From assembly GCF_024305035.1 (NCBI RefSeq), contig NZ_JAMWZB010000009.1:86834-150833 (forward strand): a stretch of 64,000 nucleotides of DNA, in the 5' to 3' direction. Positions 45,870 through 54,307 of this stretch are shown here, piece by piece (position 1 is the stretch's first letter; every line of letters starts with the position of its first letter). The notes beneath the pieces are model-generated. The model saw only the letters and a list, made by a program, of their open reading frames with translations, had not been told where the DNA came from and did no database searches. The translations under genes were made by a program, and so were the position numbers. The stretch comes from Algoriphagus sp. (GTDB taxonomy: Bacteria; Bacteroidota; Bacteroidia; Cytophagales; Cyclobacteriaceae).

Positions 45870-45887
45870 CCCGATAATTTTGTCTTT
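45870..45887 (+). promoter_or_regulatory. candidate operator, site C (before 598-residue gene)
   Basis: CCCGATA-ATTT-TGTCTTT retains GATA-N4-TGTCTTT of the shared palindrome but has lost the left AAG. It lies 20 bases before the ATG at 45908. The right half is identical to that before ric copy 2, and the match is weaker overall than the other sites. Confidence 0.4.
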
Positions 45888-45907
45888 AAATAAACTTCGA
45901 TTTACCA

Positions 45908-47704
45908 ATGCTAACTTCTCCTCATTCATTTCATATCCCGGTCATGGGGCTGGGCTACACGGTAGATACTCCTCTCAAAGTGGCTCGCTATGGGATTTCC
46001 AGTGTAATATCCATCATGGATGATCAGCTTTTGGAGCGGATGAGGGAAATATATTGTGCAAAAAATGGGTTCGATTTTAGCCCAATCCCTGAAAAAGAAG
46101 CGGATTATCGAGCCAAACGGATTCAAGCCTATCTGGATTTGATGCACGAGTTGATTCAAGCTCAAATGCAGGAATTTGACCTTTGTAGCCCACATGGACT
46201 TGCCCAGCTAAGCAACTATGTGGATCTCCTTCCTCAGGACCATCGGTTGAAAAAGCTCATGCTTGAATTTTTGGAGGCAAATTCAACTTCAGAGAAAGAA
46301 AAAATTGGCAGTCAACTTCAAGCACTGATTCAACCGGGAAGTATTGATGTCAACATCATGACCAAGGTGGACAAACTCAACAGCGATGAAAATGGAAAGC
46401 TTCTTCCTCGTGAGTTTTCCGATGCCCTTTCAGCTTTACGGGGTTTTGCCCAAAGCAAACTCGCTGGATCGGTCATTTTCTCAGCGGGGATGAATCCGGC
46501 ACTTTTTGCCTACTTGGAGGAATTTCCCGGGTTTTTCCCGGATGAAAACCAAAAGCTAAAAAAACAAGTGATCTTGAAAGTGAGCGATTACCGTTCCGCT
46601 TTGATTCAGGGAAAATTCCTGGCCAAAAAAGGAATCTGGGTTTCCGAATTTCGAATTGAATCGGGACTCAACTGTGGCGGTCACGCCTTTGCTACGGATG
46701 GATTTTTGATCGGACCGATTTTGGAAGAATTTAAAGCAAACCGAGCCGAATTAGCGCAAACCCTTTGGGAAATTTGCACCGAAGCTCAGCTTCAAAAAGG
46801 GATCCAATGCTTCTCGAGTCCCCCCCAACTCAAAATCACCTACCAGGGAGGAATCGGCACTGCAGAAGAAAATCAATTCTTGCAAAAGCACTATCAACTT
46901 GATGGTACAGGATGGGGAAGTCCCTTTTTGCTAGTCCCTGAAGCCACCTCCGTGGATGAGGATACGTTGCAGCGGATCATCAAAGCCAAGCAAGACGACT
47001 TTTACCTCAGTCATGCTTCTCCTTTAGGGGTACCGTTCAACAACCTGAGAAATTCAAGTGCCGAGGAGCAGCGAAAAGACCGAATTGCCCGAAACCGGCC
47101 GGGCAGTCCCTGTTATAAAAAATTCCTTTCCTTCAATACCGATCATACCGAAAAACCCATCTGTACTGCATCCAGGCAATATCAGGCGATTCAAGGCAAG
47201 CGGTTTGAAAAAGGGGAGATTTCAAGTCAAGAACTTCAGGAAACGCTAGTCAAAGATTGTCTTTGTGAAGGTCTGAGTGCTCCGGCCATTTTGGCTAGTG
47301 GAGCAATTCCCAAGCGTAATCTGAGTGCGGTAACCATCTGCCCAGGACCCAACTTAGCCTATTTCAAGGGAATCTATACACTCAAAGAAATGGTAGGCCA
47401 TATTTACGGAAAGATCAAACTTACCCTAGAACCTGATCGGCCCCATGTGCTAATCAAGGAGGCCCAACTTTATGTCAATTACTTGAAAAACGAATTTGAA
47501 AAAGTCAGTGATGCGGCCAACAAACGACAAATCACCTATTTAGAAAAATTCAGGTCAAACCTTTCCCAAGGATTGGAATATTACCAAAACCTGATCCGGG
47601 AAGTTCAGGTGGATACCGAAGAAAAACTCAATGCAATGAAAGCCGAATTGGTCAAGCTTTACCAAGAAATCCAACAGCTTGAACTGAAGGAAGCTTTGGT
47701 CTGA
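45908..47704 (+). CDS. 598-residue protein of unknown function, Cys-rich, regulon member
   Basis: Not recognised by motif. Starts HIPVMGLGYTVDTPLKVARYGISSVISIMDD, which has the look of a TIM-barrel FMN enzyme near nitronate monooxygenase/DHODH relatives. SGLNCGGHAF (C256, H259) recalls the Gly-rich flavin phosphate loop. The C-terminal half has cysteines that could hold an Fe-S cluster: C402, C419, C451, C453 and C478 (in SPCYKK, KPICTAS, KDCLCEG, VTICPGP). The last 90 residues form a coiled coil. No signal peptide. It precedes the second ric gene and is preceded by a candidate operator, which suggests redox or nitrosative-stress chemistry. Function is not known. Confidence 0.75.
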   Translation: MLTSPHSFHIPVMGLGYTVDTPLKVARYGISSVISIMDDQLLERMREIYCAKNGFDFSPIPEKEADYRAKRIQAYLDLMHELIQAQMQEFDLCSPHGLAQLSNYVDLLPQDHRLKKLMLEFLEANSTSEKEKIGSQLQALIQPGSIDVNIMTKVDKLNSDENGKLLPREFSDALSALRGFAQSKLAGSVIFSAGMNPALFAYLEEFPGFFPDENQKLKKQVILKVSDYRSALIQGKFLAKKGIWVSEFRIESGLNCGGHAFATDGFLIGPILEEFKANRAELAQTLWEICTEAQLQKGIQCFSSPPQLKITYQGGIGTAEENQFLQKHYQLDGTGWGSPFLLVPEATSVDEDTLQRIIKAKQDDFYLSHASPLGVPFNNLRNSSAEEQRKDRIARNRPGSPCYKKFLSFNTDHTEKPICTASRQYQAIQGKRFEKGEISSQELQETLVKDCLCEGLSAPAILASGAIPKRNLSAVTICPGPNLAYFKGIYTLKEMVGHIYGKIKLTLEPDRPHVLIKEAQLYVNYLKNEFEKVSDAANKRQITYLEKFRSNLSQGLEYYQNLIREVQVDTEEKLNAMKAELVKLYQEIQQLELKEALV

Positions 47705-47743
47705 CCCCTACTCCACCAGAGTATTAAAATTGAATATTTTATT

Positions 47744-47784
47744 AAGGATATTTTTGTCTTTTATTAAAAATACCTTTAATCTTG
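47744..47784 (+). promoter_or_regulatory. promoter with operator site D1 (ric copy 2)
   Basis: AAGGATA-TTTT-TGTCTTT at 47744-47761 contains a -33 TTG (47754-47756). A 20-base spacer leads to TAATCTTG (47777-47784), a 7 of 8 match to TAnnTTTG. The operator overlaps the -33 element exactly as at the Rrf2 and fasciclin promoters. Confidence 0.65.
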
Positions 47785-47823
47785 TATAGAATTGGGCGAA
47801 AGCCCTTTTCTTATCCTTCAAAA

Positions 47824-47841
47824 ACGGATATTTTTATCCGA
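47824..47841 (+). promoter_or_regulatory. operator site D2 (leader of ric copy 2)
   Basis: ACGGATA-TTTT-TATCCGA is a near-perfect palindrome with the same 7-4-7 layout, 7 bases before the ric ATG. Two operators before one gene suggest cooperative repression. Confidence 0.6.
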
Positions 47842-47848
47842 TATTAAC

Positions 47849-48586
47849 ATGAAAGAAACAGATAAAACCATCGCAGAACTGGTCACCGCAGATTTTAGGG
47901 CAGCTTTTGTATTTCGGGCATTTGGCATCGATTATTGCTGTGATGGCAGTAAAACCATTGCAGAATTCTGCACAGACCATGAGCTAAACCCAAAGGAAAT
48001 TTTCGATTCGCTCCAAGAAGCTTATAAGCGCCCATTGGAGCAAAACTTTGATTTCAAATTTTGGCCCTTGAATCTTTTGGCTACCTACATTGAAACCAAA
48101 TTCCACAAATTGGCCAAAAAACAGGTTCCTTTGATCCAAGCTGCTCTGGAGCGTGGGATCAGGCGACACGGAAAAAATTTTCTTCAGCTCCATGAAATCA
48201 GTTTGATTTTTGACCAAGCAGCAGAAGAACTCTCCCAGCATCTCAAACGGGAAGAATTAATTCTTTTCCCTTACATCAAAAAGGTTTTTAAAAATGATGA
48301 AACCCGTCAACTTCTACTCGGAAAAGATTTTTCAAAAATCCAACGGGATATCGAAAACCTCATGCTCGACCATGAGCAAGAGGGGGAATATTTGACTCAA
48401 ATCCGAATCATCACTGATAACTATACTCTTCCGGAGGAAAGCCCAAAAAGTATTCGACTGATTTATTCCCTTTTGGAGGAATTCGATATCTCCATGCAAA
48501 AGCACATGCATCTGGAGCGGAATATTCTTTTTGAGGAAACCCTAAACCTTCTTTATCCTGAGAAAGCGGTCAACCTAGAATCTTGA
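47849..48586 (+). CDS. iron-sulfur cluster repair di-iron protein RIC (ScdA/YtfE), copy 2
   Basis: 245 residues; the start at 47849 (MKETDKTIAELVTADF) matches the family N-terminus. ScdA domain VFRAFGIDYCCDG, then hemerythrin-type di-iron ligands in TYIETKFHKLAKK, HLKREELILFPYI, MLDHEQEGEYL and QKHMHLERNILFEE. Same fold and order as copy 1 at 39140-39865, so the two are paralogs in one locus. Followed directly by a polytopic membrane gene, with two operators in the leader. Confidence 0.93.
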   Translation: MKETDKTIAELVTADFRAAFVFRAFGIDYCCDGSKTIAEFCTDHELNPKEIFDSLQEAYKRPLEQNFDFKFWPLNLLATYIETKFHKLAKKQVPLIQAALERGIRRHGKNFLQLHEISLIFDQAAEELSQHLKREELILFPYIKKVFKNDETRQLLLGKDFSKIQRDIENLMLDHEQEGEYLTQIRIITDNYTLPEESPKSIRLIYSLLEEFDISMQKHMHLERNILFEETLNLLYPEKAVNLES

Positions 48587-48591
48587 AAAAA

Positions 48592-49722
48592 ATGAAATCC
48601 TTAGCACATCCTGCCCTTCTTTTTCCTCTTGCCCTAATCGGCCTGTTGTCTGGGATATCAGGAGGATTTATCCGAGTGGGAAGTACCCTGACAAATTTTG
48701 GTGCAGCGGCGCATGGCTTATATTGGGTTGGTGGATTTTTGGGAACTTTGATTTCAATCGAACGAGCCATGGTCATGAAGCACAAAGGATGGTTACTGGT
48801 TCCCTTTACTTCGGGGATTTCAAGCCTTTTTTTCCTTTTGGGCTTGACAGCGTTGGGGTATGGACTCTTGCTTTTAGCTTCTGTGGGTTTAATCCTGGTC
48901 ATGCACTTACAAGCTGTTAAGCATCCCAAAATCCACACCTTCCTGCTCTATGGGGGTTCGGTGCTTTGGTTTTTGGGTAACTTTATGGCTTTTAAACAGG
49001 GTTTAATTGCTGCCGGAGCGACCTGGTGGATGGGCTTTTTGCTCTTTACCATTCTAGGAGAACGATTGGAATTAAGTGAATTTCTTCCGGTCAAGCGTCC
49101 GATCAAAAACCTCCTGCTAGCCTTTTTGGCTGTATTTCTGCTGGGATTGATCCTCCCATTTCATGGCATTGGGCCGTACTTGATGGGTTGGAGTGCCATT
49201 TTTATTGCCGCTTGGCTATTCCGCTATGACATGGCCAAGCGTTCGGTAAGAAAAGGAAAGCAATTCAACTACATTGGATTCGGACTTTTGGTCGGTTATG
49301 CTTGGTTACTTCTATTCGGCTTGATCCTCCTTTTTATTCCCTCCCATCCGCTGTATTACGATTTGCTTTTGCATAGCTTCTTTTTAGGTTTTGTGTTTTC
49401 GATGATCTGGGCGCATGCCCCGATTATTTTTCCCTTGATTTTTGGCATCAAAGAAAGCCCCTTCCATTTCATTCTATGGATTCCATGGGCGATTTTCCAA
49501 GTTAGCTTGATGGGTCGCATCCTCAGTTCTTCCATGTCCTGGATTGAGGCGAGAAGAGAATTTGCACTTCTCAATGGCTTGAGCATACTCCTGATTTTCC
49601 TAACGATGGCTGGCATCCTTGTTTGGAAGAAAAAGTATCCCAAAAAGACAAAAGGAAAACCAAGTGACCTAGCACACAAAAAGCAAGAAAAAGTAAACCT
49701 AGATTTGAACATCAATGCTTAG
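48592..49722 (+). CDS. polytopic membrane protein, NnrS-like
   Basis: 376 residues with about 12 membrane helices. Starts at ATG 48592; a TTG at 48583 overlapping the ric stop is an alternative. It resembles the NnrS family of heme- and copper-containing NO-tolerance proteins only in overall layout: a His in each of several helices, e.g. GAAAHGLYWVGGF and LLLHSFFLGFVFSMIWAHAPIIF. NnrS assignment is inferred from context (next to ric, upstream of a copper receptor) and from the helical pattern. The end overlaps the next gene by 8 bases. Confidence 0.6.
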   Translation: MKSLAHPALLFPLALIGLLSGISGGFIRVGSTLTNFGAAAHGLYWVGGFLGTLISIERAMVMKHKGWLLVPFTSGISSLFFLLGLTALGYGLLLLASVGLILVMHLQAVKHPKIHTFLLYGGSVLWFLGNFMAFKQGLIAAGATWWMGFLLFTILGERLELSEFLPVKRPIKNLLLAFLAVFLLGLILPFHGIGPYLMGWSAIFIAAWLFRYDMAKRSVRKGKQFNYIGFGLLVGYAWLLLFGLILLFIPSHPLYYDLLLHSFFLGFVFSMIWAHAPIIFPLIFGIKESPFHFILWIPWAIFQVSLMGRILSSSMSWIEARREFALLNGLSILLIFLTMAGILVWKKKYPKKTKGKPSDLAHKKQEKVNLDLNINA

Positions 49723-50095
49723 GGCAGTTCTACATAGCGCCTTTGTTTTACTCATTCTACTCAATGGTATGGGATATAGCCTGATCCAACTTCAGTTTTT
49801 TTGGGATCGAGAGGAAATCACGGCGCTTTACTGTATGAATAAGGACAAACCCGAACTGCAATGTGACGGCCAATGCGAGTTGGGAAAAAGGCTGGCAGAA
49901 GCTAAAAATCAAAAAAACGATCCAGGAGAAGAAATCACGCTCGAAGAACTTCAGCTCACTTTCCTATTCCAAGATTATACCAAAATCTACATGAATTCTC
50001 CAGATTTTATCGGTAAAAAACAATCCTTTTTTTACCCCACCGAACTGATTTCATCCCTTCATTTGGATGTATTTCATCCACCTCAAAATAGCTGA
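49715..50095 (+). CDS. small membrane-anchored Cys-motif protein
   Basis: 126 residues. One N-terminal membrane helix (about 4-25), then a periplasmic segment with LYCMNKDKPELQCDGQCELGKRL, a CxxxC-type cluster (C51, C61, C65). This gives thiol groups suited to copper binding, which fits its place directly upstream of a copper TonB receptor. Overlaps the previous gene by 8 bases, so they are co-translated. The family is not known to me; the copper role is inferred. Confidence 0.6.
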   Translation: MLRAVLHSAFVLLILLNGMGYSLIQLQFFWDREEITALYCMNKDKPELQCDGQCELGKRLAEAKNQKNDPGEEITLEELQLTFLFQDYTKIYMNSPDFIGKKQSFFYPTELISSLHLDVFHPPQNS

Positions 50096-50179
50096 TTTTC
50101 AGATAAAACAGCCTGAATTTCCCTTTTCAGACAAAAGGAAGGGACAGTCATGCCTATTCATTCTCTAAATCAGCTAAAA

Positions 50180-52450
50180 ATGAACATATCTTTAAAAATA
50201 TACTGGCTACTACTGTTTGGCCTTCCGGTCATCTTTGGTATCCTAAACGAAGCTCAAGCCCAACAAACTATACGTTTTCGACTCATCGATCCCGACCAAG
50301 GATTGGGGATTCCGGGAGTCAGTTTTCGCTACGCCGATACCCAAGGCATTTCAGACCCGGATGGATTTATTCAATTCGAATTGAAATCTGAATCCATTCT
50401 TTTCCTGCGTCATATCAGTTACGGCAACTGGGAGCTCAGTCCCGAGGAAATCAGGAAAGCAAATCAAATTGGAAGAATTGAACGCAGGGAACAAGTATTT
50501 CAACTCTCGCCCGTTTCCATCATTTCATTAAAAATGACTGAGGAAAAAGACAAAAAAATTAGTCTCTCGGATCAGGAGCGTCTACATCACGATGCAGGGG
50601 CAATTTTATCCCTCAACCCGGCCGTGGCAGGAATCCGCAAAGGAGGCAGTTTTGCCTTTGATCCGGTCATGAGAGGATTCAAATATGACCAACTCAACAT
50701 CGTAATCAATGGCATGCAAAGCGCCAATGCGGCCTGCCCCAATCGCATGGATCCGCCTACCAGTCAAGTCGCCCTAAATCGTATCAACGAAGTAGAAATT
50801 CTAAAAGGCCCACATGCACTTCGCTACGGAATAGGACTAGGTGGTACGATCAATTATATCCAAGAATCCCCTGAATTCAGTTCGGAATCGGACATCTACG
50901 GAAGGCTTTCCTCCCTCTACGAATTCAATGGAAATGTCAGCAGAAATGAAGGCAGATTGGGATTTCAAGGAAAAACCTACGATCTGGGAATTTTGGGGAG
51001 TTGGTCCAAAGGAATAGACTACCAGGATGGCAAGGGTAACCAAGTCCCTTCCGATTTTACACGAGGCACCGTGGGTATCTACGGAGACCTGAGGATCACT
51101 CCAAAAGACCTGCTCCAACTATCTCTCAACCGTAATTTTGCCCGAAATGTGGATTTTCCTTCTCTCCATATGGACTTGAGAACGGATGACACGTGGATGG
51201 GAAGTGTCATGCATACCCGTAATTTCCAAAGTGGGTCTTTAGTAACATGGACGAATTCGGCCTATTTTACTCGAGTGGATCATTTGATGGACAATTTACT
51301 CCGAGATTTAGATCCTCGCATGCTCAATTCCGCTACTCCTGCGGTTACCGAGAATTGGGGAATTCGAACTGAGGGAGCTTGGAAATTCAAATCCGGAAAA
51401 CTCTATGCGGGCTTGGATCACAAATTGGAAACAGCAGAGGGGACCCGATTTCGTGAAATGCTCATGGGGCAAATGGCCGGAAAAACCTTTTACGATAATC
51501 TTTGGCAAAATTCTCAAATCAGCAAAACTGGCGTCTTTGCTAATTATACGTTCCCTCTTGGCCAAAGCATTTTCACCACCTCAGGCAGATTGGATGTTAA
51601 TCAAGCCACCGCCAACGATCCTGCGGAGGAATTTCTCCTCCTCCATCCAGATGCAAAAAACACCCAGCTTAATCCAGGTTTGAGTATTGGTGCACAAAGA
51701 TCCTTGGGAACAGCCTTCAATCTGGGGCTTTGGGCAGCGGCAGTTCAGCGAAGTGGGAGCTTGCTTGAGCGCTTTATCAATTATCTTCCGGTGGGTTTGG
51801 ATCCATTTGAGTTAGTAGGTAATCCCCAAATTAAGCCTGAGACCAATTATGAAATCGACTTTGTTGTGGGTTATGAGGTGGAGGGTTTGTCCATGGAAGC
51901 GACTATTTTTGGCGCCTATTTACAAGATTTCATTTCCTCGGTCAAATCAGACTTAAAACCTCGAATGCCTTCCAGTCCCGGAGTTCGGCAATACGTCAAT
52001 ATTGATAACGCCTACAAAACAGGATTAGAGTTGGCTTTTAAACAAAATCTATCGCAGCGAATTCAGCATTCGCTGCAGTTGGCCTACACCTATGGCAAGG
52101 ATCTAAGCGTCCATGCGGCCTTGCCGGAAATCGCACCTTTTGACCTTCGCTATCGAATCCAAGGTCAATTTGTCGGGAACAAACTCCATACTGGACTCAA
52201 TTTCCGGAAAGTAGCTGCTCAAAACAGAGTTTCAGCATTATTTGGGGAGCAAAAAACTCCCGGTTTCACACTGATTGACGCTGATGTCAGCTATCCAATT
52301 AGCAATTCGTTTTTGCTAAAAACCGGAGCACAAAATCTTCTCAACGAAGCCTACTACGAGCACTTGAGTCGACCTATTAGCACCGAAAAAGGTCCCATGT
52401 TTTCCCCAGGAAGAAATTTCTTTCTTATGGTCAGCTTTAAATTCCTATAA
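50180..52450 (+). CDS. TonB-dependent copper receptor (OprC/NosA-like)
   Basis: Outer-membrane receptor of about 756 residues. The start at 50180 (MNISLKIYWLLLFGLPVIFG) gives a signal peptide ending near EAQAQ; a start at 50150 adds 10 residues. A carboxypeptidase-like domain, plug (AILSLNPAVAGIRKGGSF, VEILKGPHALRYGIGLGGTINY) and barrel follow. The plug has CPNRMDPPTSQ (Cys at about 186), the Cys-Met motif of OprC and NosA that binds copper. Copper uptake would serve NosZ and the copper-dependent oxidase-like protein. Identity as a copper receptor is a strong inference from the motif. Confidence 0.85.
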   Translation: MNISLKIYWLLLFGLPVIFGILNEAQAQQTIRFRLIDPDQGLGIPGVSFRYADTQGISDPDGFIQFELKSESILFLRHISYGNWELSPEEIRKANQIGRIERREQVFQLSPVSIISLKMTEEKDKKISLSDQERLHHDAGAILSLNPAVAGIRKGGSFAFDPVMRGFKYDQLNIVINGMQSANAACPNRMDPPTSQVALNRINEVEILKGPHALRYGIGLGGTINYIQESPEFSSESDIYGRLSSLYEFNGNVSRNEGRLGFQGKTYDLGILGSWSKGIDYQDGKGNQVPSDFTRGTVGIYGDLRITPKDLLQLSLNRNFARNVDFPSLHMDLRTDDTWMGSVMHTRNFQSGSLVTWTNSAYFTRVDHLMDNLLRDLDPRMLNSATPAVTENWGIRTEGAWKFKSGKLYAGLDHKLETAEGTRFREMLMGQMAGKTFYDNLWQNSQISKTGVFANYTFPLGQSIFTTSGRLDVNQATANDPAEEFLLLHPDAKNTQLNPGLSIGAQRSLGTAFNLGLWAAAVQRSGSLLERFINYLPVGLDPFELVGNPQIKPETNYEIDFVVGYEVEGLSMEATIFGAYLQDFISSVKSDLKPRMPSSPGVRQYVNIDNAYKTGLELAFKQNLSQRIQHSLQLAYTYGKDLSVHAALPEIAPFDLRYRIQGQFVGNKLHTGLNFRKVAAQNRVSALFGEQKTPGFTLIDADVSYPISNSFLLKTGAQNLLNEAYYEHLSRPISTEKGPMFSPGRNFFLMVSFKFL

Positions 52451-52457
52451 GTGTTCA

Positions 52458-52496
52458 TTTCAAAAAAATGGCCTTAAAACGAGGCCATTTTTGAAA
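52458..52496 (+). terminator. rho-independent terminator after copper receptor
   Basis: TTTCAAAAAAATGGCCT pairs with AGGCCATTTTTGAAA across a 7-base loop with a T-run, 7 bases after the receptor stop. Confidence 0.8.
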
Positions 52497-52504
52497 TTAA
52501 ATTA

Positions 52505-52547
52505 AAGGATAATTTTGTCCTTATATGGAATATTTATCGTAACTTTA
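52505..52547 (+). promoter_or_regulatory. promoter with operator site E (fasciclin gene)
   Basis: AAGGATA-ATTT-TGTCCTT at 52505-52522 is the best palindrome of the family. Its TTTG is the -33 element, a 22-base spacer leads to TAACTTTA (52540-52547), one base off TAnnTTTG, and the gene starts at 52600. Confidence 0.65.
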
Positions 52548-52599
52548 TTTCATTAAAGTTGTCTAAAATACAATGAATTAAACCCAAATTTTCCAGCAC

Positions 52600-53157
52600 A
52601 TGAAAAAGCAAATTTCCATCCTAATTACCCTTCTGATTCCTTGGATTATCCAGGGCTGCGGGGAAACCTCAAGCACCGAAAGTGCGAGTACACAAACCGA
52701 GTCTGTCAAGCTCGGTGGTCAATCCGCCGTTCAGGATGCCGACTCCAACCCCAATGTAGTCCAAGTGGCGTTAGGATCCCCAGATCACAGCACCTTAGTG
52801 TCAGCGTTGCAGGCTGCCGAGTACGTCGATGCCTTGACTAATGTAGGGCCCTTTACCGTCTTTGCTCCTACCAATGCGGCCTTTGATCAACTTCCTGCAG
52901 GCACCCTAGAAAGCTTAACCCAACCAGCAAACCAACGTCAACTCCGTGATATTTTAGAATATCATGTATTGTTGGGCGTCTACAAAGTGGAAGACTTCGC
53001 CCCTAATCGAAAACTAGGGACTGCCGACGGAAGGTCCCTACTAATTACTCAAAGTGACGATGGATCCATCCAAATCAATGGTGCAAAAATCATAGGCTCA
53101 GTGGCTGCATCCAATGGGATCATTCACGTGGTTGACCAAGTCTTATTACCCGAATAA
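52600..53157 (+). CDS. fasciclin (FAS1) domain lipoprotein
   Basis: 185 residues with a lipoprotein signal (MKKQISILITLLIPWIIQGC, Cys20), a linker and a single FAS1 domain (about 60-185): LVSALQAAEYVDALTNVGPFTVFAPTNAAFDQLP, YHVLLGVYK, INGAKIIGSVAASNGIIHVVDQVLLP. FAS1 proteins are adhesion-like surface proteins; a role in N-oxide stress has no known mechanism, but such genes are often seen near nos genes in Bacteroidetes in my recollection. The operator makes it part of the proposed regulon. Confidence 0.9.
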   Translation: MKKQISILITLLIPWIIQGCGETSSTESASTQTESVKLGGQSAVQDADSNPNVVQVALGSPDHSTLVSALQAAEYVDALTNVGPFTVFAPTNAAFDQLPAGTLESLTQPANQRQLRDILEYHVLLGVYKVEDFAPNRKLGTADGRSLLITQSDDGSIQINGAKIIGSVAASNGIIHVVDQVLLPE

Positions 53158-53187
53158 GGAAAAAAATTAGGGTTGAATGGATAAAAG

Positions 53188-53216
53188 ACCGGATCCAATT
53201 GGGTTCGGTTTTTTTG
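53188..53216 (+). terminator. rho-independent terminator after fasciclin gene
   Basis: ACCGGATCC pairs with GGGTTCGGT (one G-T pair) around AATT, followed by a run of Ts, 31 bases after the stop. Confidence 0.7.
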
Positions 53217-53239
53217 CTTTTGTGAAAATGAATATATTT

Positions 53240-53252
53240 AGGATAAAATCCT
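53240..53252 (+). promoter_or_regulatory. variant operator, site F (before second Rrf2 gene)
   Basis: AGGATAAAATCCT is a 13-base palindrome with the same arms (AGGAT/ATCCT) but a centre three bases shorter than the others. It overlaps a possible -7 (TATATTTA, 53233-53240) and ends 5 bases before the Rrf2 ATG. Confidence 0.45.
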
Positions 53253-53257
53253 CCTAT

Positions 53258-53707
53258 ATGTTTTCCAAAGCAAGCCAATACGCCATCAAAGCCATCATTT
53301 ACATATGGATGAAAAGCCTTCAGGACAGCAAGGCCGGAGCAAAGGAAATTGGGTCAGAAATCGATGCGCCTGAGGCCTTTACCGCCAAAATTTTACAACA
53401 ACTCAGCCGGGCAAAACTCATCGGTTCGGTCAAAGGCCCAAATGGAGGGTTTTATGCAGATGAATCTCATACCAACAAAACCCTGAAGGACGTGGTCCGA
53501 GCCGTGGATGGAGACAGTTTGTTTACCGGCTGTAGTTTAGGACTGAATAAATGCTCTGAAAAAAATCCCTGCCCCCTCCATTTTGAAATCGTAGGCATCA
53601 GGCAAAAGTTAGATCAAATGCTCACCAATAAAAGTATTAAGCATTTGGCTGTAGAAGTGATCAAAGGGGAAACCAATATCAAACGGATTCTCCAAGTCAA
53701 CAAATAA
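53258..53707 (+). CDS. Rrf2-family Fe-S transcriptional regulator, copy 2
   Basis: 149 residues from MFSKASQYAIKAIIYIW at 53258; the reading from 53177 would include terminator sequence. Winged helix with the recognition region APEAFTAKILQQLSRAKLI and wing KGPNGGFYA, and the cysteines C92, C99 and C105 in GCSLGLNKCSEKNPC at the same positions as the copy at 39916-40347. The two regulators have nearly the same DNA-recognition segment, so they may share operators. Autoregulation is suggested by site F. Confidence 0.9.
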   Translation: MFSKASQYAIKAIIYIWMKSLQDSKAGAKEIGSEIDAPEAFTAKILQQLSRAKLIGSVKGPNGGFYADESHTNKTLKDVVRAVDGDSLFTGCSLGLNKCSEKNPCPLHFEIVGIRQKLDQMLTNKSIKHLAVEVIKGETNIKRILQVNK

Positions 53708-53782
53708 ATTGAATTCCCCCCTCTATTCTTTGGCCCCTGTGGATTTTTTGAAGATATTTAGGTAAATCAAACTTTTACCATT

Positions 53783-54280
53783 ATGATCGATCAACTCTTA
53801 AAAATGGCAGATGGACCGCTTAAGAATTTGCTATCCCAAGCAGATGTTCCTGCCAACCCGGCAGACGCCTCTGCCATAGAAGATACCTTGGCTTCAGTTT
53901 TAAAGCGGAAGGCGCAATCCGGCGATCTGGATGCCATCAAAGAAATGTTTTCAGGAGCCGACACCAATCCTACCAGTCCAGTAGTCAACAACCTGGCCGG
54001 TGAAGTTTCTGAGGGACTGATGTCCAAACTAGGCATAGACAGCGGGCAGGCTATGAAAATTGCCATGGCCGCTCTGCCCATGTTAATGAATTTCTTTAAT
54101 CAACGCATCAACGATGCCCCTCAGGATAATTCTGACATCATGAATTCAGTAATCGGAGCACTTCAGGGCAGAGGAGGCGGACAAGCTGATATTTTGGGAT
54201 CCCTTCTCGGAGGAGGAAAAGGCGGAGGAGGAATGGATCTCGGAGGTCTAATGAATATGGGTAAAGGGCTTTTTAACTAA
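53783..54280 (+). CDS. DUF937-like glycine-rich protein
   Basis: 165 residues, no signal peptide or membrane helix. N-terminal helical part, then the SGQAMKIAMAALPMLMNFFNQRI segment typical of DUF937-like proteins and a Gly-rich tail (GGGQADILGSLLGGGKGGGGMDLGG). Function unknown. Its own transcript ends at a strong terminator. Possibly unrelated to the stress regulon before it. Confidence 0.7.
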   Translation: MIDQLLKMADGPLKNLLSQADVPANPADASAIEDTLASVLKRKAQSGDLDAIKEMFSGADTNPTSPVVNNLAGEVSEGLMSKLGIDSGQAMKIAMAALPMLMNFFNQRINDAPQDNSDIMNSVIGALQGRGGGQADILGSLLGGGKGGGGMDLGGLMNMGKGLFN

Positions 54281-54307
54281 GCGTAGATTTCTTAAAAACA
54301 CACATTT

